64,000 nt of DNA from Saccharum officinarum. Lineage: Eukaryota > Streptophyta > Magnoliopsida > Poales > Poaceae. Numbering within the stretch: the first letter of the stretch is position 1; each line of letters starts with the position of its first letter. Location: the NCBI GenBank assembly GCA_020631735.1, contig CM036223.1, positions 13,083,356-13,147,355 on the forward strand, in the 5' to 3' direction. The notes below the pieces were generated by a model. It worked only from the letters and a program-made list of their open reading frames with translations. It was not told the origin of the DNA and searched no databases. This document shows, piece by piece, positions 1-11,860 of this stretch. A program made the position numbers and the translations under genes.

Positions 1-119
1 ATTTTTGAATCATCGGATTCCTCATCATGGACTAGCGTGGTGAGGAGCTGAGCTACTATGTCAGAAGCGGCGATGGGAGCGGAGGGCAACAGCTTCGGAT
101 ACAGAGAAAAGCGATTATA

Positions 120-357
120 GGCCTTGTTCACTTCCCCCTCCCAACTCAAAATATTTCCTCTTCCACCCATCACATCAAATCTTTCGACGCATGCATGGAG
201 CATTAAATGTAGGTAGATAATAATTGCATAGTTTGTCTGTAAATGTCGGGACGAATCTTTTGAGCCTAGTTAGTCCATAATTGGACAAATTTTGCCAAAT
301 AACAACGAAAGATGCTACAGTAACTTTTCAGCTACTTTTCGCGAACTGAACACACCC
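120..357. mobile_element. Tourist-like MITE
   Basis: A 238-bp element runs from GGCCTTGTTCA to TGAACACACCC, which are imperfect inverted ends. It is flanked on both sides by ATA (117-119 and 358-360). The interior resembles a MITE common in grasses, with segments such as ACATCAAATCTTT, GCATTAAAT and TAGTCCATAATT. It has no coding capacity. Family assignment (PIF/Harbinger or hAT) is not settled from sequence alone. Confidence 0.7.
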
Positions 358-360
358 ATA

Positions 361-785
361 GCCGGTGGTGAAAAGGAAACGGTGGATAATTTTTTTATTT
401 TGGAGTGGGACCCACACTACAGCGTTGGCTGGAACCACCAGACGAGGCCACGGGCTTTGGATCGTTCTTCCTCGCAAGAATTCGAGGCTTAAAGGATAAT
501 ACTGGTTGGTCTGATCTAATCTCGTTTCTCGCTTGGTTTTCTTTTTTTTTTTTTTGAATTTTGTCGCTTGTTCTATTTTGGTTTTGTGGCTGGTTGTTTG
601 CTCCGCTGGGTTTTTGATCTATCCTTTTTCCATCTATTATTACCCACTCTGTTGGGTTTTCTTTTCATATATACGTGAAGAACTAATAATAGATACAACA
701 TTATGGACCTTTAAACCTATTAACTAAAGCAAAGATTTACATCATATCATCTGATGTAGTTTTTTTCTTCTCAAAAAAATATCTA
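361..785. other. Unassigned non-coding stretch
   Basis: No gene or recognisable repeat. It contains a T-rich run near 538-555; the short open frames here have no recognisable domain. Confidence 0.5.
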
Positions 786-1354
786 ATGTAGTTTTGATTA
801 GAAACAAAACTTTTTTATTAAAATACGGATTAGTCAATGGTCCAACTAATTATTTTGTGAACTGCAATCTTGTGTAGATTATTATCTAATCAAGTCTAAA
901 TAAATATATTTATGTAATTCTTGACGAGGGCTGCCGAAAATCAAGGTCTCACGTCGTAATCATTGGTTGACAGACCAATCCTTGATACAATGACAAAAAA
1001 AAGTTACGGAGGTTGATGTTATGTGTCAAAAAAAGCTACAAGGGTCGATATTGAGTCGTAGAAACACATGTATAGTATGAAAAAAATTAAAGTTATAATA
1101 TATTTATGTTTAAATATTTATGTGCTTTGCAATAGAAGGAAAAATCTATTAAGGTGTATTTTAATTTGATACAGATTTAATATGATATTGTTATATTACT
1201 GTCAACATTATCTTATATTATGAATGTCATGATCATCATAAAATAAATTATAGAAGGATAAAACATAAATAGACATGTACAATTCACATTAACGTTTTGT
1301 ACGAATGTTTGATAGTTTTTTCTCCCGTTGCATCGCACAGGCATATTTTGCTAG
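786..1354 (+). mobile_element. Helitron 3' portion, plus orientation
   Basis: The segment ends in the grass Helitron 3' signature: CCCGTTGCATCGCACAGG followed by CTAG at 1351-1354, then host T. Its body is alignable by eye with the Helitron at 4970-6040 (shared TTGATTAGAAA, GATTAGTC, AATAAATTATAG and GATAAAACATAAATAGA motifs), so both belong to one non-autonomous family. The 5' TC end was not located. Confidence 0.65.
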
Positions 1355-1444
1355 TAAAATAAATAATTAAAAAAACAGAGAGCCTCAATGTAAAGGAACA
1401 TAAACCAGACTCACTATAACGCCGTTGGCCTATTTAGTTGTTCA

Positions 1445-1500
1445 CTAGGTAAATGCCCGTGCGTTGCAATGGGAAAACACAATATCACGATAATATATGT
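1445..1500 (-). mobile_element. Helitron 3' terminus, minus orientation
   Basis: Read on the minus strand, this shows CCATTGCAACGCACGGGCAT and then ACCTAG, with host T following. It is the same type of 3' terminus as the Helitron ending at 1354, but facing the other way, so two 3' ends lie about 90 bp apart. The 5' end must lie to the right and was not found; sequence up to about 3.2 kb may belong to it. Confidence 0.6.
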
Positions 1501-2007
1501 ATAAGCATGTGTTATGCTGTTATCTAAAAAAATTGCAATCGTGACGTTTGGAACATCAATAATCCATAAGTCTTCATGAAGGTTTGAACAAATCCCGTCG
1601 GCCCTCCAACCCACGTGGACCCTCCTTCTGCGCCACACGACTACACCACCACCTTAGCACGGGATGAGCGACGGCCACATTTGATTCCTGACCACCTTAG
1701 CGCGGGATGAGCGACGGCCACATAAGTTTGGTGACTTATTGCCAGAAGAAAGCTCTAATGAGCAGCTTACCGTGGGCTTGAATTTCTAACAGTATTTCTA
1801 TTATCCCAACAAAACTGAAGCGCTTGTGATTATGCATGCAGACAGACTGTACCTGATGGTGTACAGCAAAACAGAGGCCACAAGTGTTTGATTCTCTGTG
1901 TTTGGATTTGTGGAGGACATGCAAAGTAAAGCAATCCTGATGGTAATATACATTGTGTCAAATATTTGAAAAACCATCATTGAACAGTGCACTCACTAAA
2001 CAGGAAT

Positions 2008-2140
2008 TGATGGCCAATGCAATATGAAACTCAAAAATAAGTAAATCTACAAGAAATGCAGGAAAAAAGTAATCTACAAGAAATGCAGGGAAAAAAGAAA
2101 TGAACTAAGTTGATTGCCAATGCAATATGAAACTCAAAGC
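2008..2140. repeat. Short direct duplications
   Basis: GCCAATGCAATATGAAACTC occurs at about 2013 and again at about 2115, and a unit containing AATCTACAAGAAATGCAGG occurs twice in tandem between about 2043 and 2095. A further repeat, TAGCATGTCAATATCAGACT, occurs at about 2189 and about 2833. Confidence 0.6.
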
Positions 2141-2425
2141 GATTGAGTATTTAAAAATCTCTACTACTGTTAAAACCAAGAGGTTCCTAGCATGTCAATA
2201 TCAGACTCCTATGCAGGGTTATAGGAAGCCAATTCAGAATTAGAATTGTTGTTCAGGGTTTGAAACTTTAGCTAGCAACGTGTGTTTTACTCCTTAAAGC
2301 ATACTTGTTATGAAAATCAGAATAATTCAGCTAAACCAGGAACAGTTCAGCGGCTCTTGATGTTGTCAACTCAGAATGAATTTGGAAGCATGTTTCCTCT
2401 GAAATCAGTTCAAAACAAAATGTTC

Positions 2426-2700
2426 AACCTCCTTTCCTGCGGATAGGCAAGATAAGTGGCTTCAGCTTTTCATCCCAAACTGATAGTTCATATTCAGTCA
2501 GAACAATTTGGAAATTGGACTGGGTAACCTGAAAGTTATCCATGGAGATGGAGAATAGTGATTTGTTTAATGGATGACCAACTGTGTCAAGAGTTAAGGT
2601 TCAATTCTCACAAGCGAAACTATCCATTGTGGCTAGTTCTTTCTTCTTCTCCTTACTAAAAATCTTGACAACTTTCTGCATAAAAAACCGGAAGTTACTG
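2426..2700 (-). pseudogene. Possible captured gene fragment (unknown gene)
   Basis: The minus strand reads like protein for short blocks. From about 2560 to 2426 it contains VTQSNFQIVLTEYELSVWDE followed by a lysine- and leucine-rich stretch. An upstream block at about 2690-2590, preceded by a pyrimidine-rich TTTTTTATGCAG acceptor-like site, encodes KVVKIFSKEKKKELATMDSF. An in-frame stop lies between the blocks. I do not recognise the gene. Because a minus-oriented Helitron end lies to the left at 1445, this may be host sequence carried by that Helitron. It is not a functional gene as seen. Confidence 0.35.
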
Positions 2701-3249
2701 AACTTCACTCTCTGTATGATCAGTAAGGCACAATGTAAGGGAAGTAAACGAATCACAACTAAGCATCATACTATAAGCCCAACACAGCATGTCAATATAT
2801 GACTAACAAGAAAGGCAAACAAGGATGGTTCTAGCATGTCAATATCAGACTCCTAAGCAGTATTTTTGTCTTCTCGGAGAATTGATCCAGATTGGCAAGA
2901 AAATAAGCAACTAACTCTCATGGCATTAAGGCACATGGTAACCTGCTCCTCTGACCCTCTTTCTACATAACTCAAATTAAGTGTAGCATTAGCATCTATT
3001 TTCAATTGTACTATAGAAAAAAATAGAAATAGGAATAGCATCTGTTTTCAGTTATGCTTGAGAACAAGTAGCATCTGCATTCATTTTTTGCAATTGTTTC
3101 CTGGTACATGGAATTTGCAGCCATTAGATTCCTGTCAGTTTGTAAACGATGCAGAAATATTTGAATAAATCAGTCCCTGGTATGTATAAGTGTATTGGTT
3201 TTGTATATGTAGCTTTCTTTACTATAGGAAAAAGAGCCTATATGATGTC

Positions 3250-3885
3250 ATCATGATGTCACCCCTTAAGAAGCAGAGCAGATCGCTCGGCTAGCACGAC
3301 TGTGGCTTCGACCAAATGGTCGGGTGACGAGGCGCTAGGGCAGGGCGGCCATGCGGCTCTCTGTGATGTCCGTGATGGGGACTCGATGTTTTGGGGTTCG
3401 GACAGCTCACCGGTGCCGTGAAGGACGCAGAACGCGTGGTGCAGAGCAGGGACGTCGGAGCGGCGTCCTCGCTTCCGCGTGGTTGTCATGGCCGTGGAGG
3501 GCGTCTCGAGGACGACAGCGATGAGCAGCAGGGTGTAATTTGGCCACATCATACTCAGCCGTTTTTCTAAGGGCGTTACTAGCGCCCGCGCCAAAATATC
3601 ATACGTCTCCGGTCCTTTGCGGGAGTGGCCGCATGGCATGTGAAAAAAGCACGCACCCCTTGTTTTGGCACACCCACCGTGTGGACCCCATGTTATGTAC
3701 CGACCTACCATCGCGCTCGCTTTGTTTCGCCTGACCACCGCGCCCGCACGCAGGAACCCATGTGAGTCCTAGTCACCTGCCCCCGTCTGTGGATGCCACG
3801 CCGCAGATGTGTCTATCAGACTCAGGCGCCCGCACGGTGAATCATGGTGACGCCCAAACAGCTGCAGCAGGCGGTTGCGACATGT
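3250..3885. other. GC-rich repeat-like sequence, no gene
   Basis: GC-rich sequence with overlapping open frames on both strands (the longest about 159 codons on minus) but no recognisable domain. It leads into the TTGCAACAT repeat array and is probably part of the same old transposon. Confidence 0.4.
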
Positions 3886-4345
3886 GGCTCTCATTGCAAC
3901 ATGTGTAACACCCGATCTACTTTGCAACATTCGGATAAAAACACTTGCAACATGCGGTCCGAACAACTATAACACTTGCAACATACGTCTGAAACACTTG
4001 CAAAACACAAGAAAAAACTGGAAAACACGTGTGTAACTATTGCAAACATCTAGATAAACACTTGCAACATACGTATGAAAACACATGAAACACTTTCATA
4101 TATGCAACATCCAAATCTACTTTTACAACATCCAAATGAAAACACTTGCAACATACGTCTGAAAGTAGATGAAACATTTGGAACATACACTTGAAGCATG
4201 CATGTATAGTCATTGCAACACGTGCAACATCCCAATCTACTTTTGCAACATCAATATAAAACAATTTTAACATACCTTTAAAACATCTGAAACACTTCAA
4301 AATATACGCTTGCAACATAAGTTTTTAGTGCAACATTTATTTGTT
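3886..4345. repeat. Diverged TTGCAACAT short-repeat array
   Basis: Variants of a unit built on TTGCAACATACGTCTGAAAC or TTGCAACATCCAAATCTAC recur about every 25-45 bp across roughly 460 bp. Spacing and sequence are both diverged. This resembles subterminal repeats of DNA transposons in grasses, but no terminal inverted repeats or target duplication were found, so the family is open. Confidence 0.55.
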
Positions 4346-4969
4346 GCTTGGATGAATGGAGGCTCGTCGGCAAACAGAGCTCGATGCCGGCGTGGAGTGG
4401 CAGGTGTAGTGCCCGTGGTGAGCGACCCCCTTGCTGGAGAAGGTTGCGGCAGGTGGGTGGCGCGGCACCCAAGGCGCTCCTACCCTAGAGAAAGGCTGCA
4501 ACAGACGGGGTGTGGTGCCCGCAGCGCGGTGTCCCTATGCTGGATAAGGCCACGCGGTGGGTGAGCATCGCGGGCACAGACAGGAAGCGCCACGTCTGGA
4601 GGGATGGTCGTCCTGAGGAGAGCATTATCGTTTTTCTAACTTGAAAAATCAGCAAGGGACCTTTAGTAAAGTGTGACCAAATGGGTACACAAATCAATCG
4701 GGGATATGATGAAAAAAAGGAGAAAAAAACAAATTTACTCGTACTCAAACCAAGAGAAACTCATGCCGTCCAGCGGCGCTGCAGAAATTGTACCTCATCA
4801 CGATGATGAAGATATATAATAGAAGATTTCGTTTTGAACAATACTCCAAACAAATGATGTTTTTTTAAGTAGAAGTAAGAAGATAGCGGTAAAAGGAGAC
4901 CGGGCCTCTAGTCCTTACTAGCATGAGTGCATATTGCAGTAGTATTGTCGTAAACATATCTAATCTATA
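4346..4969. other. Unassigned sequence before Helitron
   Basis: Mixed GC-rich (4350-4620) then AT-rich sequence. No gene was recognised. It ends at the host A immediately before the Helitron 5' TC. Confidence 0.45.
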
Positions 4970-6040
4970 TCTATACCTAATTATATAATAATAATAAAGA
5001 GGCAAAATTTCCGTTTTTTTCGGTCACATTATTTTGGTATGACCCTCCCTAACAAACTATGTGAATGTGCAAAACTATCACCTCTCCTCTCTAGATATAG
5101 TCCATCGCTTCACGCTTTTGGCTGTTGTCCGTCTCCTCTTCTCATCAGGATTGGACTCTGTTTGCCTCATGGAGTCATAGTCGCCCTCCCAACGGAGTTA
5201 AGTTCAGCACGAGTTGAAGTACAAAGGAAAGAAAAAAAAACTGAAAGGATGAGAAGGAAACAAGAATCCACACCGCTCCAAATCGGATAGAAGAAGAATT
5301 CCAATCTATCCCTAATTCGTCCAACATATCCAGCGCTCGTTTCTCTGCCCGCGCCGTGTTCAGTAGTTTTAGAGTTTCGTTTTGTTTCCTTAACCGAGTC
5401 GATTTACACTACCAAATTGATGATGTGTAAAAACTTATTAAAAATTGATTAGAAATAAAAACTTATTCTTATTAAAAATCTAGATTAGTCGATGGTCTGA
5501 CTAATTAAACCATGAACTGAATTCAATATAAATAAATGTATCTATGAAATCCTTGATAAGGCCTGCCATATGGAAAATCAAAAGAGGTCTCCTTTCATAA
5601 TTTTCTGGGGACAAACCAATTCTTGGACACGCCTGCAAGTAATTTCTTGTTGACTTTAATCATAGATTAGAATTACATATTTTTCTGAATCCTTAAAGGA
5701 AGTTTTAGAGAGCTTGATTTTTAACTTTAGCAATACATGCATAGTTTAAAGAATAAAGTTACGATATATTGACATCTAAATATTTCTTTTCTATGCTTTG
5801 CAACAGGATAAAAAATGTATCAAGGTTGTATTTTAACTTGATACAGGATTAATAGACTATCATATTATTGCTAATATTAATTTATATTATGGATTTCATG
5901 GTTCTCATAAAATAAATTGTAGATTTTAAATTTTAGAGAAACGATAAAACATAAATAGAAATGTATCATTCCTGGTGTTATTTTCCATTAATAGTTGATA
6001 GTTTTTCCCTCTCGTTGCAATGCACGGACATGTTTGCTAG
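4970..6040 (+). mobile_element. Complete non-autonomous Helitron
   Basis: It begins TCTATACCTAATTATATAAT and ends TCGTTGCAATGCACGG ... GCTAG at 6040, with host A (4969) on the left and host T (6041) on the right. This is the expected A|T insertion without target duplication. It is 1071 bp with no Rep/helicase frame, so it depends on another element for rolling-circle transposition. The 5039-5290 open frame has no recognisable domain. Confidence 0.75.
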
Positions 6041-6302
6041 TGATAATGAAATCCAAAAACAGTTCGGTTATTTGTATTTTTCAAATATAGGGCCACATTT
6101 TGTATTTCAGGGATGCCCTGGGCCCCCTGAGTTGAAGCCGGCAACGCCATCCTGGCCCACAGATGGCACGCATGCCCATGAGCCTAAGGCTCTTCATGAC
6201 CTGGGCTTGCCTTGGGCCATGGCCACTTCATCTACTAGGTAGATTTGGGCCAACAAGTAAAGAAACAACATAACACAACGCATAACTTGGCCATGGAAGA
6301 GC

Positions 6303-7489
6303 ATGATGATGAGTGGAATTTTGGAGAATGATGCTAAGTCTTGGCTGGCTATCATGACAGAAATCTTACCACAAGAGGACGTCGTTAGAGTGGCAATCAC
6401 GTTGTGGGCTATTTGGTATGCACGGCGGAAGGCGATTCATGAGAATGTTTATCAAAGTCCTCTATCGACGACGCATAATTTTGTGGATAAGCTTGTGTCA
6501 GAATTAGGAGAGGAGGTGCGTGTGCAGCAGCCACAGGCTCGGGTGCGCGAACGGCAGCCGGCATGGATCGCACCCCCCTCAGGTGTCATTAAAATCAATG
6601 TTGATGCAGCTTTTTCCAAGAATGTATCCATGGCTTCGACAGCAACAATAGCGAGAGATGAGGATGGGCGTTTTATGGGAGCCTCAGCGTTGGTCCTTTG
6701 GGGCATTGTTGATCTGGAGGTGATGGAGTCTATCGCGTGTAGAGAAGGGATGGCTCTAGCTGCAGACTTACAAGTTGATAGTTTCAGATTGGCTAGTGAT
6801 GATATACTTAGAGGGTCACTAGGTGTAGATATATTTGGGTACAAAACTTGCATACGAGATAGACATGCCCTAGAACATGATCTACAAAGAGATAGAGGGG
6901 AAGTGGGGATGGAAGGGTTGACCATCGGCGGCCTTGGATCCGGAGGCATCGGCCATGGCGTCGGTGTGTAGCGCGTGTAGTGGAAGCAGTGGCGTCCCGG
7001 CGGCGGCTTGGACATCACGGTGACGGACAGCAGTGGTGGCGGTGTAGACGGTGGTGAAGTGAAGACCGGTGGTGCTTCCCGTCACTGGCAGCGCCCCTCT
7101 CAGATCGGATTAGGGTTTGGATGTCGGTGGGGAGTGGCGGCTCAGAGGAACCTCGTACCGTGAGCCCCGGCCCCCACCTCCTCTATATAGCACTGTGCGA
7201 CGGGGGTCCACCAGCCATGTATTGGGCTAGGGGCCCCCGATCAAGGCGCGAATACAAGGCCCAGGTGGTCGTTGGGCCAGTCATGGTGGAGATCAACCTA
7301 ACAAGTGACTGTCTGAACGTGGTGAAGAGCAACCGACAAGGTGATCTTCGGATATACGGACAGGTTTTCCGGGAGATCAATGCGAGGAAGGCAGCTTTTA
7401 GTAGTGTCGAGTTTGTACATGAGCATAGGGACTCAAACACCGATGCTCATAGAATAGCTCGTAGCTTGATCCATGCCGAGGTAGGGTGA
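6303..7489 (+). pseudogene. LINE-type RNase H-like domain relic, interrupted
   Basis: Two parts of one RNase H-fold (RVT_3) domain are present. The left part (6303-6799) has IKINVDAAFS, a typical first strand with the catalytic-type Asp, and then ACREGMALAADLQ. The right part (7304-7489) carries DCLNVVKS and FVHEHRDSNTDAHRIARS, the typical end of the domain. A 504-bp insertion (6800-7303) splits them. Removing it and one AGTGA copy would rejoin the frame at the Ser-Asp-Cys junction. An AATAAA-containing tail and a short A run follow near 7550-7577, as expected for a LINE 3' end. The upstream reverse transcriptase is absent, so this is a 5'-truncated dead copy. Confidence 0.7.
6800..7303 (-). 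mobile_element. Solo LTR (504 bp) inside RNase H relic
   Basis: The insertion starts TGATATACTT and ends AACCTAACA, and it is flanked by AGTGA at 6795-6799 and 7304-7308. Read on the minus strand the LTR begins TGTTAGGTTG and contains a TATATAG box (about 7184-7190 on plus). No internal retroelement sequence is present, so it is a recombined solo LTR. The family is probably Copia by its ends, which is inference. Confidence 0.75.
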
Positions 7490-9081
7490 CATGTGTAGTT
7501 CTTGAATCCACCTGATGTTGTGTGTAATATGTACAATCCTCCTATTTAAATAAAGAGGGTGGTGTTGCTAAAAAAAAGAGCAATCATGATGAGGGGAAGA
7601 AAAAAAAAGGTGAAACACAGCTGCACTGCACAAATCTTAAAGTGATCTGAACCATTAAAAGCGAGTGAAAACTAATCATGAAAAATATTCGGCTAGGATT
7701 TGTGCTACAACTGTCTACTGGGTAGCATTTATAAATAAATCTGACAGACTTGATCATATAAAATATATGTCGACAAATAACTAGACACTCCAAATCTGAA
7801 AAAAAAAATTGTGGACTTCTCAAATGACAGTCGTCACAAACCGACCATGAAAATGACATGCTGCCGGCGTCTGCAAGCATTCCTCCATCTGAATTCTGAC
7901 GATCGGCCACATTATTATGTTATTATGTTATGGCTCGACATGCACACGTAGGTTCATCCAATCCAACGTGTTTGCGGCCTAATTCATGCATGCAAAGCGA
8001 ATCATCGACCTGCTTTGTCTTAATCTAATCTTTGTTCGCCTAATTAATTACTTAATTATTAGACGGCGCTGCGATTGACGTCGTCGCTCACGTTCTCCTT
8101 GTCAGTGCCTCAGTGCTTCCTTCGCTTTATAGGCGGGAATTGTTTTTTTTAAGGCGTCTCTTCTACGTAGTATAAACGTATTCGGTGGCCATGTTCGCAA
8201 AAAGGCGACGAGGCAGTTGGTACACCTATGCATGTTATGTGTTTTGTTCTCTCTCTATATAAAAGGAAACTAATCCTCGTTATTTCTCCTCTCACGGAAT
8301 GTATTATTTCGACAAGAAAAAGTGCAAGATAAACAAAATACATCACGTACAATTAGACAAATAAATAACACCGACCTTTTCACCTCATCATGTTTATTCC
8401 CTTTATTTGATTGGCATCTACACACATCAGCACTTTAAGAAAAGTTCAAACATAGATTGTTAATTAATTGAATGCTGCCTTCATGTCCTTAATTATATTT
8501 TGATCATCTCAAGAGGAATAGACAAGAGAGACTCCATATGTATGTGTACCACACTACATATATGTTTGTAAAAAAACAACATTTCCACATATACTGAGCA
8601 TAAAAATATTTGAATTTGTCATGTTAATATAACTTCATCAAAATTGTTTCGTTGTCACAAGCACTGCTTTACTAATTTATCCCACAAATACTTAACCATC
8701 AAATCTTCAAATAAAACCATGCATGATGGTATTCTTCAAATCAACCTACAATGGATGGATGTAGTAAGTGCCACGTTTAGTGATCATGCGTCACTTAGAT
8801 AAACACTAAAATTAGTGAGTTCAAGTGCACAAGTCATAGGCTATAGTAGCTATATATGTACCTAGCTAGCTCTCTAACTTGTAGTGTGCACCCCAATTAT
8901 CCACGAACGATATGATAGTAGATTAGGTGCATAGATATATGTCGCCGTGGCAACCAGAAACCAAGACCACAGTAACCACAGGAACACACTAAAAAAAGGC
9001 TATGTGTATACCTAGGGTTTTATTTTACTTTGCTCATGTTTGCTATAGTTATTATTTACAAAGATTAGAAGCTAGGATATA
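7490..9081. other. AT-rich intergenic sequence, no gene seen
   Basis: No coding region, RNA gene or well-bounded repeat was recognised. The small open frames have no domain or codon signature. Confidence 0.5.
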
Positions 9082-9310
9082 CTCTCTCCGTAAAAAAAAG
9101 CAATTCTAGTTCTGAGATGAGTTAAACTTTCATAAGTTTAATACAGTTTGTGAAAAAATAGTAACAACATTTATGTCTCCAAATAGGTCTACTATGAAAA
9201 TATCTATTTGGTATCATAAATATTATTATCTTTCATATAAAATTAATTAAATCTAAAATTATTTTTCTTCTCAAAAAGTGAAAATTACATTCTTTTTTGC
9301 ACGGAGGGAG
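9082..9310. mobile_element. Stowaway-like MITE
   Basis: Imperfect ends CTCTCTCCGT and ACGGAGGGAG bound about 229 bp of AT-rich sequence. The interior has the usual GTTAAACTTT and TATTATTATCTTTCATATAA type motifs. A TA precedes the left end, but the right flank is CA, so the TA duplication is not perfect. Confidence 0.6.
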
Positions 9311-9784
9311 CAGCTGCTAACATCACAGGAAGTAAGAAGAGGCAGTCAGGCACTACAGCTTTTTGTAAAGACATTCAGACAAAGAGACAAAAAGAGAGGC
9401 TAAACTATGCTAGCATTGCACAAATCCTTTCTGTCTGGTAAAGTCGGTGCCCTCTGACCTTAATCAAACTAGCTTCGCTACACCTCCTCCATGCATGCGT
9501 GCAAATGAAATTAAAATTAAAACTAAAAGCGTCGTCGTCCTGCCGGCCGGGATAGATGTTCTTATCATCTGATGACACTTGTTCCCAGAATCTAAGGCAT
9601 AAATTATGCAGTACTAGCTAGCTACTGTATGCGTGTCCTGCTACCTTCCAAACTAACACTTGACCTTACGTGCATGCCCTAATAGCTTGATCAAACTAGC
9701 AAGCACTACTAATTAATCCGTGACATTGTTCAATCATGCACTGCGCCGAACGGAACTGGGTCCTGTCTGCCAATAATTAGGTAC

Positions 9785-10060
9785 AACTCACCAAAGAGTT
9801 TGTATCTTAGTGATTACGAGAGCCTCAGTAGTAGCACCTGAGGTCTGAGGTTCAACTCCCCGTTAAAGCGAATATCCAAGATTTAACGGCTTTGTACTGT
9901 CTGTGTTGACAGCGAGGCGTCTGCGGTGACTTCTTCAATTAATCTCGAGGATTTGCCGGTCTTGAAAGGTGCTCATAAGGGTATGGTTTGCGTGCGTATA
10001 TTCATAGGGGTGAGTGTGCGTGCATTATGAATGTCTGCGGTGTACTGTGTAATCAAAAAA
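9785..10060 (+). mobile_element. Au-type SINE with 14-bp target duplication
   Basis: The tRNA-derived head has a box B-like GGTTCAACTCC at about 9851 followed by CCGTTAAAGCGAAT, close to the Au SINE consensus as I recall it. The tail region TTCATAGGGGTGAGTGTGCG is also typical of Au. It ends in AATCAAAAAA. The flanks CAATAATTAGGTAC at 9771-9784 and 10061-10074 are identical and show target-primed insertion. About 276 bp; transcription by RNA polymerase III is expected for the family. Confidence 0.85.
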
Positions 10061-10074
10061 CAATAATTAGGTAC

Positions 10075-11860
10075 TACTCTCCTGTTACGAATTGAATTGA
10101 ATTTCATTTGACTATGCTACACTGTACTTGTAGTTTTATAAATATCAGGTGAGAAAGTGATGAATGAAGTAGTAGTATATATATGTTGAAAACATTGCAT
10201 CTATCATGTCATCCATCCCGTTTGAGAGGATAAGTACAGGTAGTTTAATATAATACTGTTATGATACATGATTAAGCAAAAGCTCGGTGAAATGATTCAT
10301 GCATGCACGGTACAATCACACACACTGTGAAGCAAGTATGCATCATGCATTATTGATGGTTCATGCATGCATGGAGGAGCACTGCACCTGAACAATGTCT
10401 TCGATCGACGCCCCAATTATGTATCTAATTGAGTTTGTTTTGTTAGTTAGGCCATTAGGCAGTAGCTGATGATGGAGGATGATAGATTAATTATGTGTGG
10501 TTAGTGATGTGCTTGTTGCATTAGACTAAGATTGATCACGCTGAAGACCACTGTTTGGGAATCTGTTGGTGCGTGTGCTTCTCTATATATCTATCGAACA
10601 GACTATAACAAGTAGGGTTAGATGCAGTGCTGTAGCTCTCTATACAACCAAAAGGCGGATGCTTGTGGCTGCCTTTTTGTCTGCACTGCATCTAACCAAC
10701 AAGTGGCGAATACTTGTAAAAAATGTAAAGAAAAAATGCTGTGCTCCTGGTTGCCGGTCATCCGGTCGCGTGTGACGGGCTTGTACTCCATACTGAACAT
10801 TACGAGTACATTTTTTTTCTTTACCATAAGGTCACTAGTACATATCCCAAAATGTAATTCTAAGTCATTTTTTTCTAAATTTAACCAAGTCTATTGATAA
10901 AAAAGATAATAGTACAGTACTCTATTTACTTGCTAAGAGATAATACTTTAAAATAAATCTGGATCATTAATTACTTTTAATTTTATAAATTGAATAAATA
11001 TATAAACTACATAAAGAAAAAAAAACAACTATTCTTAAATCCCCTTGTCACGGGGAAGCAGAAATCGGACTACAGTCTGCGGACCTCGGGTTCGTGCAAC
11101 CTACTTGCGGACAAAGGTTAAATTTAATTAATTTAATATAGCTAATCATATTATGTCATGTTATATCATGTCCAATTATGCTAATCAAATTAGTTGTCAA
11201 GTAAATTATATGCTAATTAAATTGTCATATCCAAAACTATAAAATAAAAAATTTACAATATCTAATAGATCGCATGCATCAATTAGATGTAGAAAAAAGG
11301 ATTTATATATCTAAAAACTTTCCTTATTTATTCTATTTTACAAAAAATAAATATTAAATAAATATATATTCCACTTATTACTTCTTAACCAATATAATTA
11401 CATGAATGGATCATAGTTTGAGAGTACCACAACAAAGCTTGTAAAAATATCATCATTTATGTCTCCATTTATATTATTTAGTATAAAAATATATTCCATA
11501 ATTAGTCTATTGATATTGATACTTATTCAGTATCATAAATGTTAGTAATTTTCCTATAGATTTGGTTAAGCTTAAAATTGTTTGACTCCTTAGGAAGTGA
11601 GAGAATGGTTTTTTTTTTGGGTGGGGGGATGGAGGCAGTGTATGGCAATCTCTATCGTTTCATAAACCGGATCCGGCAGTGGGCAAGTGACAATGATGCC
11701 TAGGATTTTGCATTGTCAGTCTCCCACACGGCCACACCACAGTGATACCGGTTCTCAGAAAATAAAAAAATATATCCCTCTCTGCACAGTTGCCACCACA
11801 GGCCCTACCTAGTAGCCACCGGACACGTCATGAGCTCCGTAGAGAGAAGGGGAGATTAAG
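10075..11860. other. AT-rich intergenic sequence with MITE fragments
   Basis: No gene recognised. About 11390-11640 resembles half of a Stowaway-like MITE (AAGCTTAAAATTGTTTGACT then a T/G-rich end). The rest has no support for any feature. Confidence 0.45.

Noticed and set aside
3886..4345. CRISPR-like spaced repeats
   Set aside because: Repeats are diverged and irregularly spaced, spacers are themselves repetitive, and the context is a plant genome.
9785..9870. Possible tRNA gene
   Set aside because: The box-B-like sequence belongs to the tRNA-derived head of an Au SINE with target duplication; no cloverleaf can be drawn.
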